Source of the DNA: Lonsdalea iberica
Lineage (GTDB): Bacteria > Pseudomonadota > Gammaproteobacteria > Enterobacterales > Enterobacteriaceae
Assembly (NCBI RefSeq): GCF_002111585.1
Contig: NZ_LUTP01000024.1
Location: 1 to 61,310, forward strand
Length of the DNA: 61,310 nucleotides
Direction: 5' to 3'
Below are positions 37,852 to 48,884 of the stretch, piece after piece. Position 1 is the first letter of the stretch. Each line of letters begins with the position of its first letter. The translations under genes were made by a program, and so were the position numbers. The notes beneath the pieces were generated by a model. The model ran no database searches. It worked only from the letters and a program-made list of their open reading frames with translations, and had not been told where the DNA came from.

Positions 37852-40491
37852 TCAACCGGTATTGCGCATCCCCGCGGCGACACCGGCGACGGTGATCATC
37901 AACGCCTGCTCAACATCGGGGTCCGGCGTCTCCTGCTGGCGACAGCGGTGCAGCAGTTCGGCCTGGAGGACATTGAGCGGATCGGTATAGACGTTGCGTA
38001 GCGAGATGGACTCCGCGATCCAAGGCAGGTCCGCCATCAGGTGGTCGTCGTTGGAGATGGTCAGTACGGCTTTAATGTCCTGTTCCAACTGCGCGCGCAG
38101 CTGATGGCCCAGCGGCCACAAATTCTCCTGCACCAGTCGCTGATCGTAGTATTCCGCCAACCACAGGTCGGTTTTAGAGAACACCATTTCCAGCATGCCG
38201 ATACGGGTGGAGAAGAATGGCCAGTCGCGGCACATCGCTTCCAGCTGATCCTGTTTGCCGTCCTCCATCACCTTCTGCAAAGCCGCGCCCGCGCCTAGCC
38301 AGGCCGGCAGCATCAGGCGGTTTTGCGTCCAGGCGAAAATCCACGGGATGGCGCGCAGGCTTTCCACTCCGCCGCTCGGCCGACGTTTGGCCGGGCGGGA
38401 TCCCAGCGGCAGTTTGCCCAATTCCTGTTCCGGCGTTGCCGCGCGGAAGTAGGGGACGAACTCTGGATTTTCGCGGACGTAGTAGCGGTACATATCGCAG
38501 GAGGTCTGTGAAAGCTCGTCCATAATGTGGTGCCACTCATTCTTGGGCTCCGGCGGCGGCAGCAGGTTGGCTTCCAGAATGGCGGAGGTATACAGCGACA
38601 GGCTGCTGACGGTGACTTCCGGCAGGCCGAATTTGAAGCGGATCATCTCGCCCTGTTCGGTGACGCGCAGACCGCCCTTCAGGCTACCCGGCGGCTGCGA
38701 CAGCAATGCGGCATGCGCCGGGGCGCCGCCTCGGCCGATAGAACCGCCGCGACCGTGGAACAACGTCAGCGCTACGCCATATTTCTCGAAGGTTTTGATC
38801 AGCGCATCCTGCGCGCGATATTGAGCCCAAGAGGCCGCCATCACGCCTGCATCTTTGGCGGAGTCGGAATAACCGATCATGACCATCTGTTTGCCCTGGA
38901 TCACGCCGCGATACCAGTCGATATTCAGCAACTGCGTCATCACGCTGTCGGCGTTATTCAAGTCGTCCAGCGTCTCGAACAGGGGAGCCACCGGCAGCGT
39001 GTAGGGGCAACCCGCTTCCTTGAGCAGCAGGTGGACGGCCAGAACGTCTGACGGCGTGCGCGCCATCGAAATGACGTATGACGCGATGGCGTTCTGCGGG
39101 GTTTGCGCGATGACCTGGCAGGTATCCAGCACTTCCTGCGTTTCAGGGCTGGGCCGCCACTGGCGCGGCAATAGCGGACGTTTAGAGTTCAGTTCGCGGA
39201 TCAGGAAAGCCTGTTTGTCGGCTTCCGACCAGCTCTCGTAGTCGCCCAGCCCTAGATAGCGGGTGATTTCGGCGATCGCTTCGGTGTGATTGGTGCTCTC
39301 CTGACGGACGTCGATGCGGACCAGCGGCACCCCGAAACAGTGCACGCGGCGCATGGTATCCAGCAGTTGCCCATCGGCGATAATGCCCATGCCGCAGGCG
39401 TGCAAAGAACGGTAACAGGCGTATAGCGGATCCCACAGCTGCTCGTTACAGACCAGCAGGTTCTGCGGCTCGGGGGAGGATGTTCCTTCGAGTTGGGCAT
39501 CGAGATAGTTCAGCGTCGCGATAAGCTGCGCGCGCATTGTCTTCATCAACTGGCGATACGGTTCCTGGATGCTGTCGCCGCCGGCCAGCTGCTGCAAGTC
39601 GGGCGTACATGTGGACATCGACAGCTCGGAAACCAGCGCCTGCACGTCGTTCAAAAACAGCGCCGCCGCTTTTCGGCGACCCAGCAGCAGCACGCGGCGG
39701 GTGATCTTCGCCGTGACGTTTGGGTTGCCATCGCGGTCTCCCCCCATCCATGAGGTGAATCGGACAGGCGTCGCCTCCACCGGCAGACGATAGCCGAGTT
39801 CTCGCTCCAGCTGTTCGTCCAGCTCGCGCAGAAAGGCGGGGACGCCTTCCCACAGGCTGTTTTCAACCACGGCAAAGCCCCATTTGGCTTCATCGACCGG
39901 TGTTGGACGCTCTTTACGAATCTCGTCCGTGTGCCAGTACTGTGCGATGAGCTGACGCAGGCGGCGCATGATCTGATGGTGCTCATAATCCGCCAGATCG
40001 TCATGATCGAGCTGTTTCAGGCAGTGATTGACCTCACCCAGCTTGTGGATCAGGCTACGACGGGTAATTTCCGTGGGATGCGCGGTCAGGACCAGTTCAA
40101 TGGAGAGCGATTCCACGGCCTCGCGGATCTGGCTCTCGTCCAGTTTGTCGTTGTCTTTCAGACGGCGAATGGCCAGCGCCAATGTTTCCGGGTTACTGGC
40201 CGCCTCTCCGTGCGGGGAAATGGTGTGATATTGCTCGGCGGTATTGGTCAGGTTGAGAAACTGGCTAAAAGCGCGCGCAACGGGCAGAAGTTCTTCGTTA
40301 GAAAGGTTTTGCAGCGTATTCAGCAGCTGTTGTCGATGTTCATTGCTGCCTGCGCGGGAGGCTTTGGAAAGTTTTCGAATGGTTTCAACACGCTCTAGTA
40401 TGTTTTCTCCCAATGCGTCTTTGATGGTGTCCCCAAGCAGTTTGCCGAGCATACTGACGTTGCCGCGCATTGCGGAATATTGTTCATTCAT
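37852..40491 (-). CDS. ppc: Phosphoenolpyruvate carboxylase
   Basis: The 879-residue enzyme adds bicarbonate to PEP to make oxaloacetate, refilling the TCA cycle. Signature motifs are [13 protein letters not shown] (catalytic His), [10 protein letters not shown] (catalytic Lys), [16 protein letters not shown] and the absolutely conserved C-terminal RNTG. The N-terminus [20 protein letters not shown] matches E. coli, which has 883 residues. As in E. coli it lies beside argE, but the whole ppc-arg block sits between udp and rmuC here. Confidence 0.98.
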   Translation of the reverse strand: MNEQYSAMRGNVSMLGKLLGDTIKDALGENILERVETIRKLSKASRAGSNEHRQQLLNTLQNLSNEELLPVARAFSQFLNLTNTAEQYHTISPHGEAASNPETLALAIRRLKDNDKLDESQIREAVESLSIELVLTAHPTEITRRSLIHKLGEVNHCLKQLDHDDLADYEHHQIMRRLRQLIAQYWHTDEIRKERPTPVDEAKWGFAVVENSLWEGVPAFLRELDEQLERELGYRLPVEATPVRFTSWMGGDRDGNPNVTAKITRRVLLLGRRKAAALFLNDVQALVSELSMSTCTPDLQQLAGGDSIQEPYRQLMKTMRAQLIATLNYLDAQLEGTSSPEPQNLLVCNEQLWDPLYACYRSLHACGMGIIADGQLLDTMRRVHCFGVPLVRIDVRQESTNHTEAIAEITRYLGLGDYESWSEADKQAFLIRELNSKRPLLPRQWRPSPETQEVLDTCQVIAQTPQNAIASYVISMARTPSDVLAVHLLLKEAGCPYTLPVAPLFETLDDLNNADSVMTQLLNIDWYRGVIQGKQMVMIGYSDSAKDAGVMAASWAQYRAQDALIKTFEKYGVALTLFHGRGGSIGRGGAPAHAALLSQPPGSLKGGLRVTEQGEMIRFKFGLPEVTVSSLSLYTSAILEANLLPPPEPKNEWHHIMDELSQTSCDMYRYYVRENPEFVPYFRAATPEQELGKLPLGSRPAKRRPSGGVESLRAIPWIFAWTQNRLMLPAWLGAGAALQKVMEDGKQDQLEAMCRDWPFFSTRIGMLEMVFSKTDLWLAEYYDQRLVQENLWPLGHQLRAQLEQDIKAVLTISNDDHLMADLPWIAESISLRNVYTDPLNVLQAELLHRCRQQETPDPDVEQALMITVAGVAAGMRNTG

Positions 40492-41018
40492 ATTTGTCCT
40501 GACCCGTCTCTCGTTGTCCTAAAAAAAATTACGCTTCAAAAGTGGAGTGATGTTTTTGTCTGGCAATAGAGGATCGCGCCCGTCTGGGGTGAGCACTATC
40601 TTTACAGTTGTACCCGTTTCTGTAGGGAAAAGGCAATTTGCGAAATTTAATCACCTGATCTTTAAGATAAGACTAGCTTATCAAGGCCAAACAAACCCAA
40701 TTAGGACAAGGGCTGACGGGATGTCTCATAGAGATAAAAACCCGTTAAACAGCAGGGTTTTTGTGTTTTCACGTAATTAATCGTGCCGCCTTGGGCGTAT
40801 TTTGTGGTTTTTTATTTCGCACACGGGCCGATCTGATAGCGTCCATCACTGCTTATTTCGTGATTTTTCAGAATAAATTTTTACATAGGGCTCCGTTGGA
40901 AGCCGCTAAAGTTGCGCTTCCTGGTCGCGAGCGGTGAGGTGCAGACGCAGAGCGGGAAGGATTGACCGATGTTGATGGGAACGCGCCTTGCCCATCGATG
41001 ACAGGCAAGACGGAGAGG
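40492..41018. other. ppc promoter region and argE 3' region
   Basis: This 527-bp gap holds no supported gene. It contains the ppc upstream region (minus strand) and the terminator at 40736-40762. The frame at 40547-40780 shows no family resemblance, and the longer plus-strand frame from 40962 is the antisense of argE. Confidence 0.5.
40736..40762 (-). terminator. Terminator for argE (bidirectional hairpin)
   Basis: AAAAACCC at 40736-40743 and its exact complement GGGTTTTT at 40755-40762 give an A/T-flanked stem with an 11-nt loop. That is the form of a two-way intrinsic terminator. It lies between the argE stop and the ppc promoter, both read on the minus strand, so it separates them. Confidence 0.7.
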
Positions 41019-42170
41019 TTAGTGCTGGCAGAAACGATGAATAAGCTGTGCGATCAGCGTACGTGTCGGCTTGATGAACGACGTATCGATGTACTCATCC
41101 GGCTGATGTGCCTGATTGATGGAGCCGGGGCCGAGCACCAGCGTTGGGCAAAGCTGCTGGATAAACGGCGCTTCGGTACAGTAGTTCACCACTTCCGTCG
41201 GTTGTCCCAACAACTTTTCCACCACCTGCGCCAGAGGACTATCGGCCTGACACTCATAGCCGGGAATGGGCGGGTGCAGTTCGTTGATGGTCAAGCGTCC
41301 CGGCCAGCGGGAACTGACTGGCTCCAATGCCTCGGTCACGAGGCCGTTGATATCGTTCAACGCCATGCCGGGCAGCGGGCGGATATCCATATGCAGTTCG
41401 CAGCAGCCGCAGATGCGGTTGGCCGCGTCGCCGCCGTGAATATGCCCGAAGTTCATTGTCGGGTAGGGGATGTGGAATGCGGGATTGTGATAGCGCTCTT
41501 GCAGGGTATTACGCAATTTCATCAGGTGAGTGATGGACTCGTGCATCAATTCAATGGCGTTGACCCCGCGCGCCGGATCGCTGGAGTGACCAGACTGGCC
41601 TTGAATGCGTATCGCTTTGGACATATGGCCTTTGTGCGCGCGCACCGGTTGCAATGAGGTGGGCTCGCCGATGATGGCGCAATCCGGTCTGATGCGCGTG
41701 GATTCGGAGAAATATTTGGCGCCTGCCATCGTGGTCTCTTCGTCGGCCGTCGCCAGAATATAAAGCGGTTTGGTTAGCGTGGTCGGATCGATGTCGCGCA
41801 GCGTATCCAGAATGAAAGCAAAGAACCCTTTCATGTCGGCGGTGCCCAGACCGTACAGCCGGTTGTCGTGTTCGGTCAGGGTGAAGGGATCGCGCGTCCA
41901 GCGCCCGTCGTCGAACGGTACGGTATCGGTGTGTCCCGCCAGCAGCAGACCGCCGCTGCCTTCTCCCCGGCGCGCCAGCATGTTGAATTTATGGCGTGTT
42001 CCTGGGACGGGCTGCACTTCAACGTGAAAGCCCAGATCGGTAAACCAGCCTGCCAACAGGTTGATTAAGGTTTCATTACTTTGGTCCAGGTCGCTATCGG
42101 TGGCGCTAATGGATGGCGTAGCGATTAATGCCCGGTACAGCTCAATAAAAGGGGGTAAATTCATCTTCAC
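41019..42170 (-). CDS. argE: Acetylornithine deacetylase
   Basis: The 383-residue M20-family metallohydrolase removes acetate from N-acetylornithine to give ornithine. It has the metal-binding [17 protein letters not shown] with His80 and Asp82, the catalytic [10 protein letters not shown] region, and a dimerisation domain in the middle. The length equals E. coli ArgE. It is divergent from argCBH, sharing ARG boxes between them. Confidence 0.97.
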   Translation of the reverse strand: MKMNLPPFIELYRALIATPSISATDSDLDQSNETLINLLAGWFTDLGFHVEVQPVPGTRHKFNMLARRGEGSGGLLLAGHTDTVPFDDGRWTRDPFTLTEHDNRLYGLGTADMKGFFAFILDTLRDIDPTTLTKPLYILATADEETTMAGAKYFSESTRIRPDCAIIGEPTSLQPVRAHKGHMSKAIRIQGQSGHSSDPARGVNAIELMHESITHLMKLRNTLQERYHNPAFHIPYPTMNFGHIHGGDAANRICGCCELHMDIRPLPGMALNDINGLVTEALEPVSSRWPGRLTINELHPPIPGYECQADSPLAQVVEKLLGQPTEVVNYCTEAPFIQQLCPTLVLGPGSINQAHQPDEYIDTSFIKPTRTLIAQLIHRFCQH

Positions 42171-42194
42171 TGTTGACAGCCTCTGGTTTGAATA

Positions 42195-42234
42195 GTATCA
42201 ATATTCATGCACTTTTTGTGAATAAAAATACAGT
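42195..42234. promoter_or_regulatory. Tandem ARG boxes of argE/argCBH
   Basis: The stretch contains TATCAATATTCATGCA followed by TGTGAATAAAAATACAGT, closely matching the two ArgR operators of E. coli argE-argCBH as I recall them. The second half fits the consensus TGAAT-N4-ATTCA at 9 of 10 positions. Hexameric ArgR with arginine should repress both directions from here. Confidence 0.85.
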
Positions 42235-42376
42235 ATTGCCAGGTGAAAGAAAATCACAAACTGCGGCGCGGACCGCGCTTATGCTTTTTTCTGGCATCGT
42301 GAGGGGAGCGGCTTATCCGCATCAGTCCCCGGCTCTCGTCTCACCGATCGCGATATAACAAAGGTATACGGATCTC

Positions 42377-43381
42377 ATGTTGAATACGTTGATAGTGGGT
42401 GCAAGTGGTTATACCGGCGCGGAGCTGGCACTGTACCTGAACCGTCACCCTCAGATGAACATAACCGCTTTGGCGGTTTCAGCGCAAAGTGTAGATGCGG
42501 GAAAATTACTCTCCGATCTGCATCCTCAATTGAAAGGCGTTATCGACCTGCCTGTCCAGCCGCTCACTGACGTCGCTGACGCGGCCAAAGGCGTCGATGT
42601 GGTGTTTCTCGCCACCGACCACAAGGTGAGCCACGATCTGGCGCCGCAATTTTTAGCCGCGGGCTGCACTGTATTTGACCTGTCCGGCGCTTTCCGCGTG
42701 CAGGACGCTGATTTTTACAGCCGTTATTACGGCTTCGACCATCAGCATGCCGACTGGCTGGCGCAGGCTGTGTACGGGCTGGCCGAGTGGCAGGCTGAAG
42801 CGATCAAACAGGCGCAGCTCATCGCCGTGCCGGGTTGCTATCCCACGGCCTCTCAACTGGCGCTGAAGCCGCTGGTGGAAAGCCGTTTGTTGAATACCGA
42901 CCAGTGGCCCGTGATCGATGCCACCAGCGGCGTTAGCGGGGCCGGACGCAAGGCCACCATGACCAACAGCTTCTGCGAGGTCAGCCTGCAGCCTTACGGC
43001 CTCTTCACCCATCGACATCAGCCCGAAATTGCCGCGCACCTGGGGATTCCGGTGATTTTTACCCCGCATCTGGGCAATTTCCCGCGCGGTATTCTGGCAA
43101 CGATTACCTGCCGTCTGCGCCCCGGCGTGACCGCACAGGACGTGGCTGAAGCCTACTATAACGCCTACCACGATAAGCCGCTGGTCCGGCTCTACGCTAA
43201 CGGTGTTCCGGCGTTGAAGTCCGTGGTCGGTCTGCCGTTTTGCGATATCGGTTTCTCGGTGCAGGATGAACATTTGATCGTCGTATCCACCGAAGACAAC
43301 CTGCTGAAAGGCGCGGCGGCACAGGCGGTACAGTGCATGAATATTCGTTTCGGTTTCCCTGAAACCCAGTCCTTACTCTGA
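42377..43381 (+). CDS. argC: N-acetyl-gamma-glutamyl-phosphate reductase
   Basis: The 334-residue NADPH enzyme reduces N-acetylglutamyl phosphate to the semialdehyde, the third step of arginine synthesis. It shows the N-terminal dinucleotide fold [16 protein letters not shown], the active-site cysteine in [13 protein letters not shown] (about 151-163) and [12 protein letters not shown]. It has the same length as E. coli ArgC. It is the first gene of argCBH; argB begins 23 bp later. Confidence 0.97.
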   Translation: MLNTLIVGASGYTGAELALYLNRHPQMNITALAVSAQSVDAGKLLSDLHPQLKGVIDLPVQPLTDVADAAKGVDVVFLATDHKVSHDLAPQFLAAGCTVFDLSGAFRVQDADFYSRYYGFDHQHADWLAQAVYGLAEWQAEAIKQAQLIAVPGCYPTASQLALKPLVESRLLNTDQWPVIDATSGVSGAGRKATMTNSFCEVSLQPYGLFTHRHQPEIAAHLGIPVIFTPHLGNFPRGILATITCRLRPGVTAQDVAEAYYNAYHDKPLVRLYANGVPALKSVVGLPFCDIGFSVQDEHLIVVSTEDNLLKGAAAQAVQCMNIRFGFPETQSLL

Positions 43382-43404
43382 TTATTTCTGAGGCGCAAAG
43401 ACCC

Positions 43405-44178
43405 ATGAATCCGTTAATTATTAAGCTAGGTGGCGTACTGTTGGATAGTGAAGAGGCGCTGGAGCGTTTGTTCGGCGCGCTGGTTGAGTATCGTCAGCAG
43501 CATCAACGCCCTCTGGTCATCGTGCACGGCGGCGGTTGCCTGGTTGACGACCTGATGAAAAAGCTGTCGCTGCCCGTCGAGAAAAAGCAGGGTTTGCGCG
43601 TCACGCCTGCGGATCAGATCGACATCATCACCGGGGCGCTGGCGGGGTCCGCCAACAAAACACTGCTGTCGTGGGCGGTAAAGCACGGCATTCAGGCCGT
43701 CGGGTTGTGTCTGGCTGACGGCGGCAGTACGGTGGTGACGCGGCTGGACGAAGCGCTGGGTCATGTCGGCAAAGCGGAAGCGGGATCTCCTGCTTTACTC
43801 ACAACGTTACTGGGGGCCGGTTATCTGCCCGTCATCAGCTCCATCGGCATTACCGCGGAAGGTGAACTCATGAACGTCAACGCCGACCAGGCGGCAACGG
43901 CGTTGGCTCAGACGCTGGGCGCGGACCTGATTTTGCTCTCCGACGTCAGCGGCATTCTGGACGGTAAAGGGCAGCGCATCGAAGAGATGACGGCGAAGAA
44001 AGCTGAGACGTTGATTGCCCAAGGCATCATCACCGACGGCATGGTGGTCAAGGTCAACGCCGCGCTAGATGCCGCGCGCGCGCTGGGTCGCCCTGTCGAT
44101 ATCGCCAGTTGGCGTCATGCCGAGCAACTGCCTGCGTTGTTTAACGGCGTCTCTATCGGCACGCGTATTTTGGCGTAG
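43405..44178 (+). CDS. argB: N-acetylglutamate kinase
   Basis: The 257-residue amino acid kinase phosphorylates N-acetylglutamate, the second step of arginine synthesis. The N-terminal [20 protein letters not shown] and [14 protein letters not shown] bind the nucleotide and substrate. The core [33 protein letters not shown] is typical. It lies in argCBH, followed by 118 bp containing an imperfect GACTCGGCC/GGGCGAGTC hairpin at about 44199-44222 before argH. Confidence 0.97.
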   Translation: MNPLIIKLGGVLLDSEEALERLFGALVEYRQQHQRPLVIVHGGGCLVDDLMKKLSLPVEKKQGLRVTPADQIDIITGALAGSANKTLLSWAVKHGIQAVGLCLADGGSTVVTRLDEALGHVGKAEAGSPALLTTLLGAGYLPVISSIGITAEGELMNVNADQAATALAQTLGADLILLSDVSGILDGKGQRIEEMTAKKAETLIAQGIITDGMVVKVNAALDAARALGRPVDIASWRHAEQLPALFNGVSIGTRILA

Positions 44179-44296
44179 TACTGAGGTTATCGCTACCTGA
44201 CTCGGCCGTGCCGGGCGAGTCGGCGTAAGACAGAAATTCTGGCGGGCGATGGAGTGCCATCCGCTCGCAATCATTTGAATACCGGGAGTTAAAGTT

Positions 44297-45670
44297 ATGG
44301 CTTTGTGGGGCGGACGGTTTAGTCAGGCAGCAGATCAACGTTTCAAACAGTTCAACGATTCACTGCGGTTCGATTACCGTTTGGCGGAACAGGACATCAC
44401 GGGCTCCATTGGGTGGTCTAAAGCGCTGGTGACGGTCGATGTACTGAGCGAACAGGAACAGCAGCAGTTGGAACAGGCACTGACGGTCCTGTTAAAGGAA
44501 GTTCAGGCCGATCCTCATGCCATTTTGCAAAGCGATGCCGAAGATATTCACAGTTGGGTGGAGCAACGCCTGATTGAAAAGGTGGGCGACCTGGGTAAAA
44601 AACTGCATACCGGCCGTAGCCGTAACGATCAGGTCGCGACTGACCTTAAGCTATGGTGCAAAGCGCAAATCAATGAACTGATGGAAACCATTCGGCATCT
44701 GCGTGAGGCGTTGGTGGCGACGGCGGAGGCGAATCAGGATGCGGTCATGCCGGGTTACACCCATCTCCAGCGCGCTCAGCCGGTGACGTTCGCTCACTGG
44801 TGTCTGGCCTATCACGAAATGTTGGCGCGTGACGAAAGCCGTTTAGCCGATACGTTGGCTCGTCTGGACGTCAGTCCGCTGGGCTGCGGCGCATTGGCGG
44901 GTACGGCCTATCCTATCGACCGCGAACAGTTGGCCGGCTGGCTTGGCTTCGCCTCCGCGACACGTAACAGTCTGGACACCGTATCAGACCGCGACCATGT
45001 GCTGGAGCTGTTGTCCAACGCGTCGATCGGCATGGTGCACCTGTCTCGTTTCGCCGAAGACCTGATTTTCTTCAACAGCGGGGAAGCCGCATTCGTGGAG
45101 CTGTCTGACCGTGTGACGTCCGGTTCCTCCCTGATGCCGCAGAAGAAAAACCCGGATGCGTTGGAGCTGATCCGCGGTAAATGCGGACGCGTACAGGGCG
45201 CGCTGGCGGGCATGATGGTCACGCTGAAAGGGCTGCCGCTGGCTTACAACAAAGACATGCAGGAAGACAAAGAGGGCCTGTTCGATGCGTTGGATACCTG
45301 GCATGACAGCCTGATGATGGCCGCGCTGGTGCTGGAAGGTATTCAGGTTAAGCGTCCTCGTTGCCAGGAAGCGGCAGAGCAAGGCTATGCCAACGCCACT
45401 GAACTGGCGGACTATCTGGTTGCTAAAGGCGTCCCATTCCGTGAAGCGCACCATATCGTGGGCGAAGCGGTGGTGGAAGCCATCCGCCAGGGAAAAGCGC
45501 TGGAAGCGTTGTCATTGGACGAACTCAAAACGTTCAGTGGAGTTATTGAAGACGACGTATATCCCATATTGTCACTGCAGTCCTGTCTGGATAAACGCGC
45601 GGCGCAAGGCGGCGTGTCTCCGCAGCAGGTAGCTGCGGCTATCGCGGTTGCTAAACAAAGCTTGTCCTGA
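44297..45670 (+). CDS. argH: Argininosuccinate lyase
   Basis: The 457-residue tetrameric enzyme of the fumarase/aspartase superfamily splits argininosuccinate to arginine and fumarate. It carries the superfamily signature [12 protein letters not shown] around residue 277, the catalytic-His region [17 protein letters not shown] and the N-terminal [13 protein letters not shown]. The length equals E. coli ArgH. It is the last gene of argCBH. A GGAGGTGGA/TCCGCCTCC hairpin near 45679-45701 may end the transcript. In E. coli oxyR follows argH, but here rmuC does. Confidence 0.97.
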   Translation: MALWGGRFSQAADQRFKQFNDSLRFDYRLAEQDITGSIGWSKALVTVDVLSEQEQQQLEQALTVLLKEVQADPHAILQSDAEDIHSWVEQRLIEKVGDLGKKLHTGRSRNDQVATDLKLWCKAQINELMETIRHLREALVATAEANQDAVMPGYTHLQRAQPVTFAHWCLAYHEMLARDESRLADTLARLDVSPLGCGALAGTAYPIDREQLAGWLGFASATRNSLDTVSDRDHVLELLSNASIGMVHLSRFAEDLIFFNSGEAAFVELSDRVTSGSSLMPQKKNPDALELIRGKCGRVQGALAGMMVTLKGLPLAYNKDMQEDKEGLFDALDTWHDSLMMAALVLEGIQVKRPRCQEAAEQGYANATELADYLVAKGVPFREAHHIVGEAVVEAIRQGKALEALSLDELKTFSGVIEDDVYPILSLQSCLDKRAAQGGVSPQQVAAAIAVAKQSLS

Positions 45671-45874
45671 TGCACCAAGGAGGTGGATTCTTTCCGCCTC
45701 CGTTTCACTCCACGCCTGAATCCGTATCGCATTTCCCCCTTTTTTTCTTTCAAATTACAGCAATGACAGAATCCTTTCTGGACATCCATACAGCATGCTT
45801 TTACCTTGACGGGCAGCGGCAAGTGAACCCGGAGGCGGTGTGGCAATCACCCTTTTTACGGCATTGGCGGAGGC

Positions 45875-47347
45875 GTGGTCGGTCTGATGATCGGCTGGCT
45901 GGTGGCGAGTTTGTTACAACAGCAGCGTCATGCGCGCTATGAAACCGAACGTCAGTTGCAGGAGCAATCTTTGCAGCAGGCGAATCAGGCCTTGGACGAG
46001 AGCCGCGAGGCGCGCCAGCAGGATCAGATTCGGCTAAACGATCAAGAACGCGAGCTACGGCTGTTACATGGTCAGCTTGCGGCAGGTCAGGAAAAACTGT
46101 TGCAGATGACGGCGCTGCGCGCCGAGTGCGAACAGCTTAATCAGGAGCTGCGCGCGCTGCGAGAGGCCAATGGCGCTCAGGAAGCGGAACTGCGTGAGGT
46201 GACAATCCGGCTGGAAGAGACGCGGCTGGCGGCGGAAGAGAAACAGCGCCTGCTGATCAACAGCGAGCAACGCCTGTCGGCGCAGTTCGAAAATCTGGCC
46301 AATCGTATTTTCGAGCAGAGCGGTCGCAAGGTCGACCAGCAAAACCAGTTAAGTCTGGACCGGCTGCTGACGCCGTTGCGGGAACAGCTTGATGGTTTTC
46401 GTCGTCAGGTACAGGATAGTTTTGGCGAGGAAGCGCGCGAGCGCCACACGCTGGCGCATGAAATCCGTAATCTCCAGCAGCTCAATGCCCGCATGGCGCA
46501 GGAAGCCGTCAATCTGACTCAGGCACTGAAAGGCGACAACAAAACGCAGGGAAACTGGGGCGAAGTCGTTCTGAGTCGGGTGCTGGAAAGCTCTGGGCTA
46601 CGGGAAGGGCACGAGTATCAAACGCAGGTCAGCATACAGACGGGGAGCAACGGCAGGATGCAGCCGGATGTTATCGTCCGTTTACCGCATGGGAAAGACG
46701 TAGTGATCGACGCCAAGATGTCGCTGGTGGCGTACGAACGCTATTTCAATAGCGAAGATGAGCGCGATCGCGGCGCCGCGCTCAATGAACATCTGGTTTC
46801 TATTCGCAGCCACATACGGTTGCTGGGCAGCAAAGATTACCAGCAGCTTCCGGGCTTGCGTTCGCTTGACTATGTGCTGATGTTTATTCCGGTGGAGCCC
46901 GCATTCTTGCTAGCCATTGACCGGCAGCCGGAGCTGATCACCGAGGCGCTCAAAAACAACATCATGCTGGTCAGCCCGACCACACTGCTGGTGGCCCTCC
47001 GCACCATCAATAATCTGTGGCGCTATGAGCAGCAGAGCCGTAATGCGCAGCAAATCGCAGAGCGGGCCTCCCGTCTATACGACAAACTACGGTTGTTCGT
47101 CGACGATATGACCACGTTAGGACAGAATCTGGACCGGGCTCAGAGCAGCTATCATCAGGCCATGAAAAAAGTCGCGTCCGGCCGCGGAAACTTGATCGGG
47201 CAGGCCGAAGGATTTCGGTCGCTGGGCGTGGAAGTCAAACGGCCCATTAAAACGTCGCTGATGTCGGATACGGACGTGATGAGCGTGGCGTGTCATACCG
47301 ACGAGGACGTGCCGAATGAAACGTTTCATGACGAAAAATCCGGTTAG
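45875..47347 (+). CDS. rmuC: DNA recombination protein RmuC, uncertain N-terminus
   Basis: The 490-residue protein has an N-terminal membrane segment (MVGLMIGWLVASLLQQQ), a long coiled coil (about 20-150) and a nuclease-like core containing GNWGEVVLSRVLESSGLREG, QPDVIVRLPHGKDVVIDAKM and PVEPAFLLAID. RmuC limits inversions at short repeats in E. coli. The GTG at 45875 is the only start in this frame that is not downstream of conserved residues, yet FYGIGGG just upstream also looks native. Joining it to the better GTG at 45840 (after GGAGG) needs one more T in the T5 run at 45853-45857. So the N-terminus is probably cut short by a one-base deletion. Confidence 0.85.
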   Translation: MVGLMIGWLVASLLQQQRHARYETERQLQEQSLQQANQALDESREARQQDQIRLNDQERELRLLHGQLAAGQEKLLQMTALRAECEQLNQELRALREANGAQEAELREVTIRLEETRLAAEEKQRLLINSEQRLSAQFENLANRIFEQSGRKVDQQNQLSLDRLLTPLREQLDGFRRQVQDSFGEEARERHTLAHEIRNLQQLNARMAQEAVNLTQALKGDNKTQGNWGEVVLSRVLESSGLREGHEYQTQVSIQTGSNGRMQPDVIVRLPHGKDVVIDAKMSLVAYERYFNSEDERDRGAALNEHLVSIRSHIRLLGSKDYQQLPGLRSLDYVLMFIPVEPAFLLAIDRQPELITEALKNNIMLVSPTTLLVALRTINNLWRYEQQSRNAQQIAERASRLYDKLRLFVDDMTTLGQNLDRAQSSYHQAMKKVASGRGNLIGQAEGFRSLGVEVKRPIKTSLMSDTDVMSVACHTDEDVPNETFHDEKSG

Positions 47348-47505
47348 CGAGCCTATTCATGCGGTGTAAACTTTCGGCGTTCGGCGGCACCACGCCCGCG
47401 CGCATCGGCCCGCGGCGGCAAAGAAGGTCAGTGGCTTTTAACCTGGGTCTGTTACACTCTTCGTAAGTGGGGAAACCCGGATTTTGACAATAGCAGGCGG
47501 ATAAC

Positions 47506-48261
47506 ATGGCAGACGATTCGGAGAAAACAACGCACTTTGGTTATCGCACCGTGGCGAAAGACGATAAAGAGACCATGGTGGCTGACGTTTTTCATTCTGT
47601 GGCGGCAAAGTACGACTTGATGAATGACCTGATGTCTTTCGGCATCCATCGTATCTGGAAGCGCTTCACCATCGAATGCAGCGGCGTACATCGCGGTCAA
47701 CGCGTACTGGATTTGGCCGGCGGCACCGGCGACCTGACGGCGAAATTCTCGCGTCTTGTCGGCGAAGAAGGGGAAGTGGTACTGGCGGATATTAACGCCT
47801 CCATGCTGCAGGTCGGCCGCGAGAAACTGCGCAACAAAGGCGTCATCGGCAACGTCAGCTACGTGCAGGCGAATGCGGAAGCCTTGCCGTTCCCTGACAA
47901 CACATTTGATTGCATCACCATCTCTTTCGGCCTGCGCAACGTCACCGAAAAAGAGCAGGCCCTGCGCTCCATGTTCCGTGTACTGAAGCCGGGCGGTCGT
48001 CTGTTGGTGCTGGAGTTCTCCAAACCGACGACGAAAGCGTTGAGCAAAGTCTACGACCTCTACTCCTTCCACGTACTGCCGCGCATTGGTGACATGGTGG
48101 CGCGCGACGCGGGCAGCTACCGCTATCTGGCCGAATCCATCCGCATGCATCCGGACCAGGACACGCTGAAGTCCATGATGTCCGACGCGGGTTTCGACAA
48201 CGTCAATTATTATAATCTGACCGGCGGGGTGGTTGCCCTGCATCGCGGGTTTAAATTCTGA
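47506..48261 (+). CDS. ubiE: Ubiquinone/menaquinone C-methyltransferase
   Basis: The 251-residue SAM-dependent enzyme methylates the ring in both ubiquinone and menaquinone synthesis. It shows [16 protein letters not shown] (motif I), [14 protein letters not shown], and the family signatures [22 protein letters not shown] and [23 protein letters not shown]. It has the same length as E. coli UbiE. It heads ubiE-ubiJ-ubiB, with ubiJ 8 bp downstream. Confidence 0.98.
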   Translation: MADDSEKTTHFGYRTVAKDDKETMVADVFHSVAAKYDLMNDLMSFGIHRIWKRFTIECSGVHRGQRVLDLAGGTGDLTAKFSRLVGEEGEVVLADINASMLQVGREKLRNKGVIGNVSYVQANAEALPFPDNTFDCITISFGLRNVTEKEQALRSMFRVLKPGGRLLVLEFSKPTTKALSKVYDLYSFHVLPRIGDMVARDAGSYRYLAESIRMHPDQDTLKSMMSDAGFDNVNYYNLTGGVVALHRGFKF

Positions 48262-48269
48262 GTCTGGAC

Positions 48270-48884
48270 ATGCCAATGCGGATAATGCCTGTACTGACGG
48301 CTGCGCTGGAAACGGCGCTCAATCAGCTACTGTTTCGTGATCGAAGCATGAAGGCGGCCCGTCAGCGCCTGCACGGAAAAACGCTGCGTATCGATATCGC
48401 CGAGCTGCGTGCGCCGCTGGTGCTGATTTTCAGCGAACAGCGGCTGGACGTCGTCAGTCAGTGGGCGTCAACGCCGGACTGTCGTCTGGTGACTCAACTG
48501 TCCGCACTGATCCAATTGCGCGATCGCCAGCAGTTGTCCGCGCTCATGCGCAGCGGCGAACTAACATTGGAAGGCGATATACAGGTAGCGCAGCAATTTA
48601 TCGCTCTTCTCGATCTTGCAGAAATCGACCCGGCTGAATGGCTATCGCCTTACGTGGGCGATATTGCTGCGGAAGGGTTGAGCCAGACGGCACGCAAAAC
48701 GCTCGGTGCTGTCAGCGGGATCCTGTGTCGTCAACGGCACTATCTGTCGGAAACGCTGACCGAAGAGTGGCGGCTGCTTCCGGGAAAACTGGAGGCGATG
48801 TGGTTCGGGGACGAAGTCGAGGCCTTGGATCACGCGGTGGACGCACTGTCTGAAAGATTGTCAAAACTGGAGGAAACGCGATGA
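48270..48884 (+). CDS. ubiJ: Ubiquinone biosynthesis accessory factor UbiJ
   Basis: The 204-residue protein has an N-terminal SCP2-like lipid-binding domain (about 15-115, including [26 protein letters not shown]) and a C-terminal helical or coiled part. UbiJ with UbiK organises the soluble Ubi complex and binds the hydrophobic intermediates. The start at 48270 ([14 protein letters not shown]) is used; a second ATG at 48276 is possible. Its stop overlaps the ubiB ATG by 4 bp (ATGA). Confidence 0.93.
   Translation: MPMRIMPVLTAALETALNQLLFRDRSMKAARQRLHGKTLRIDIAELRAPLVLIFSEQRLDVVSQWASTPDCRLVTQLSALIQLRDRQQLSALMRSGELTLEGDIQVAQQFIALLDLAEIDPAEWLSPYVGDIAAEGLSQTARKTLGAVSGILCRQRHYLSETLTEEWRLLPGKLEAMWFGDEVEALDHAVDALSERLSKLEETR

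Noticed and set aside
40962..41657. 231-codon plus-strand ORF
   Set aside because: Entirely antisense to the conserved argE gene.
45670..45942. 90-codon ORF between argH and rmuC
   Set aside because: Runs into the rmuC coding region in the wrong frame; its tail is rmuC DNA read out of frame. It did point to the possible missing T.
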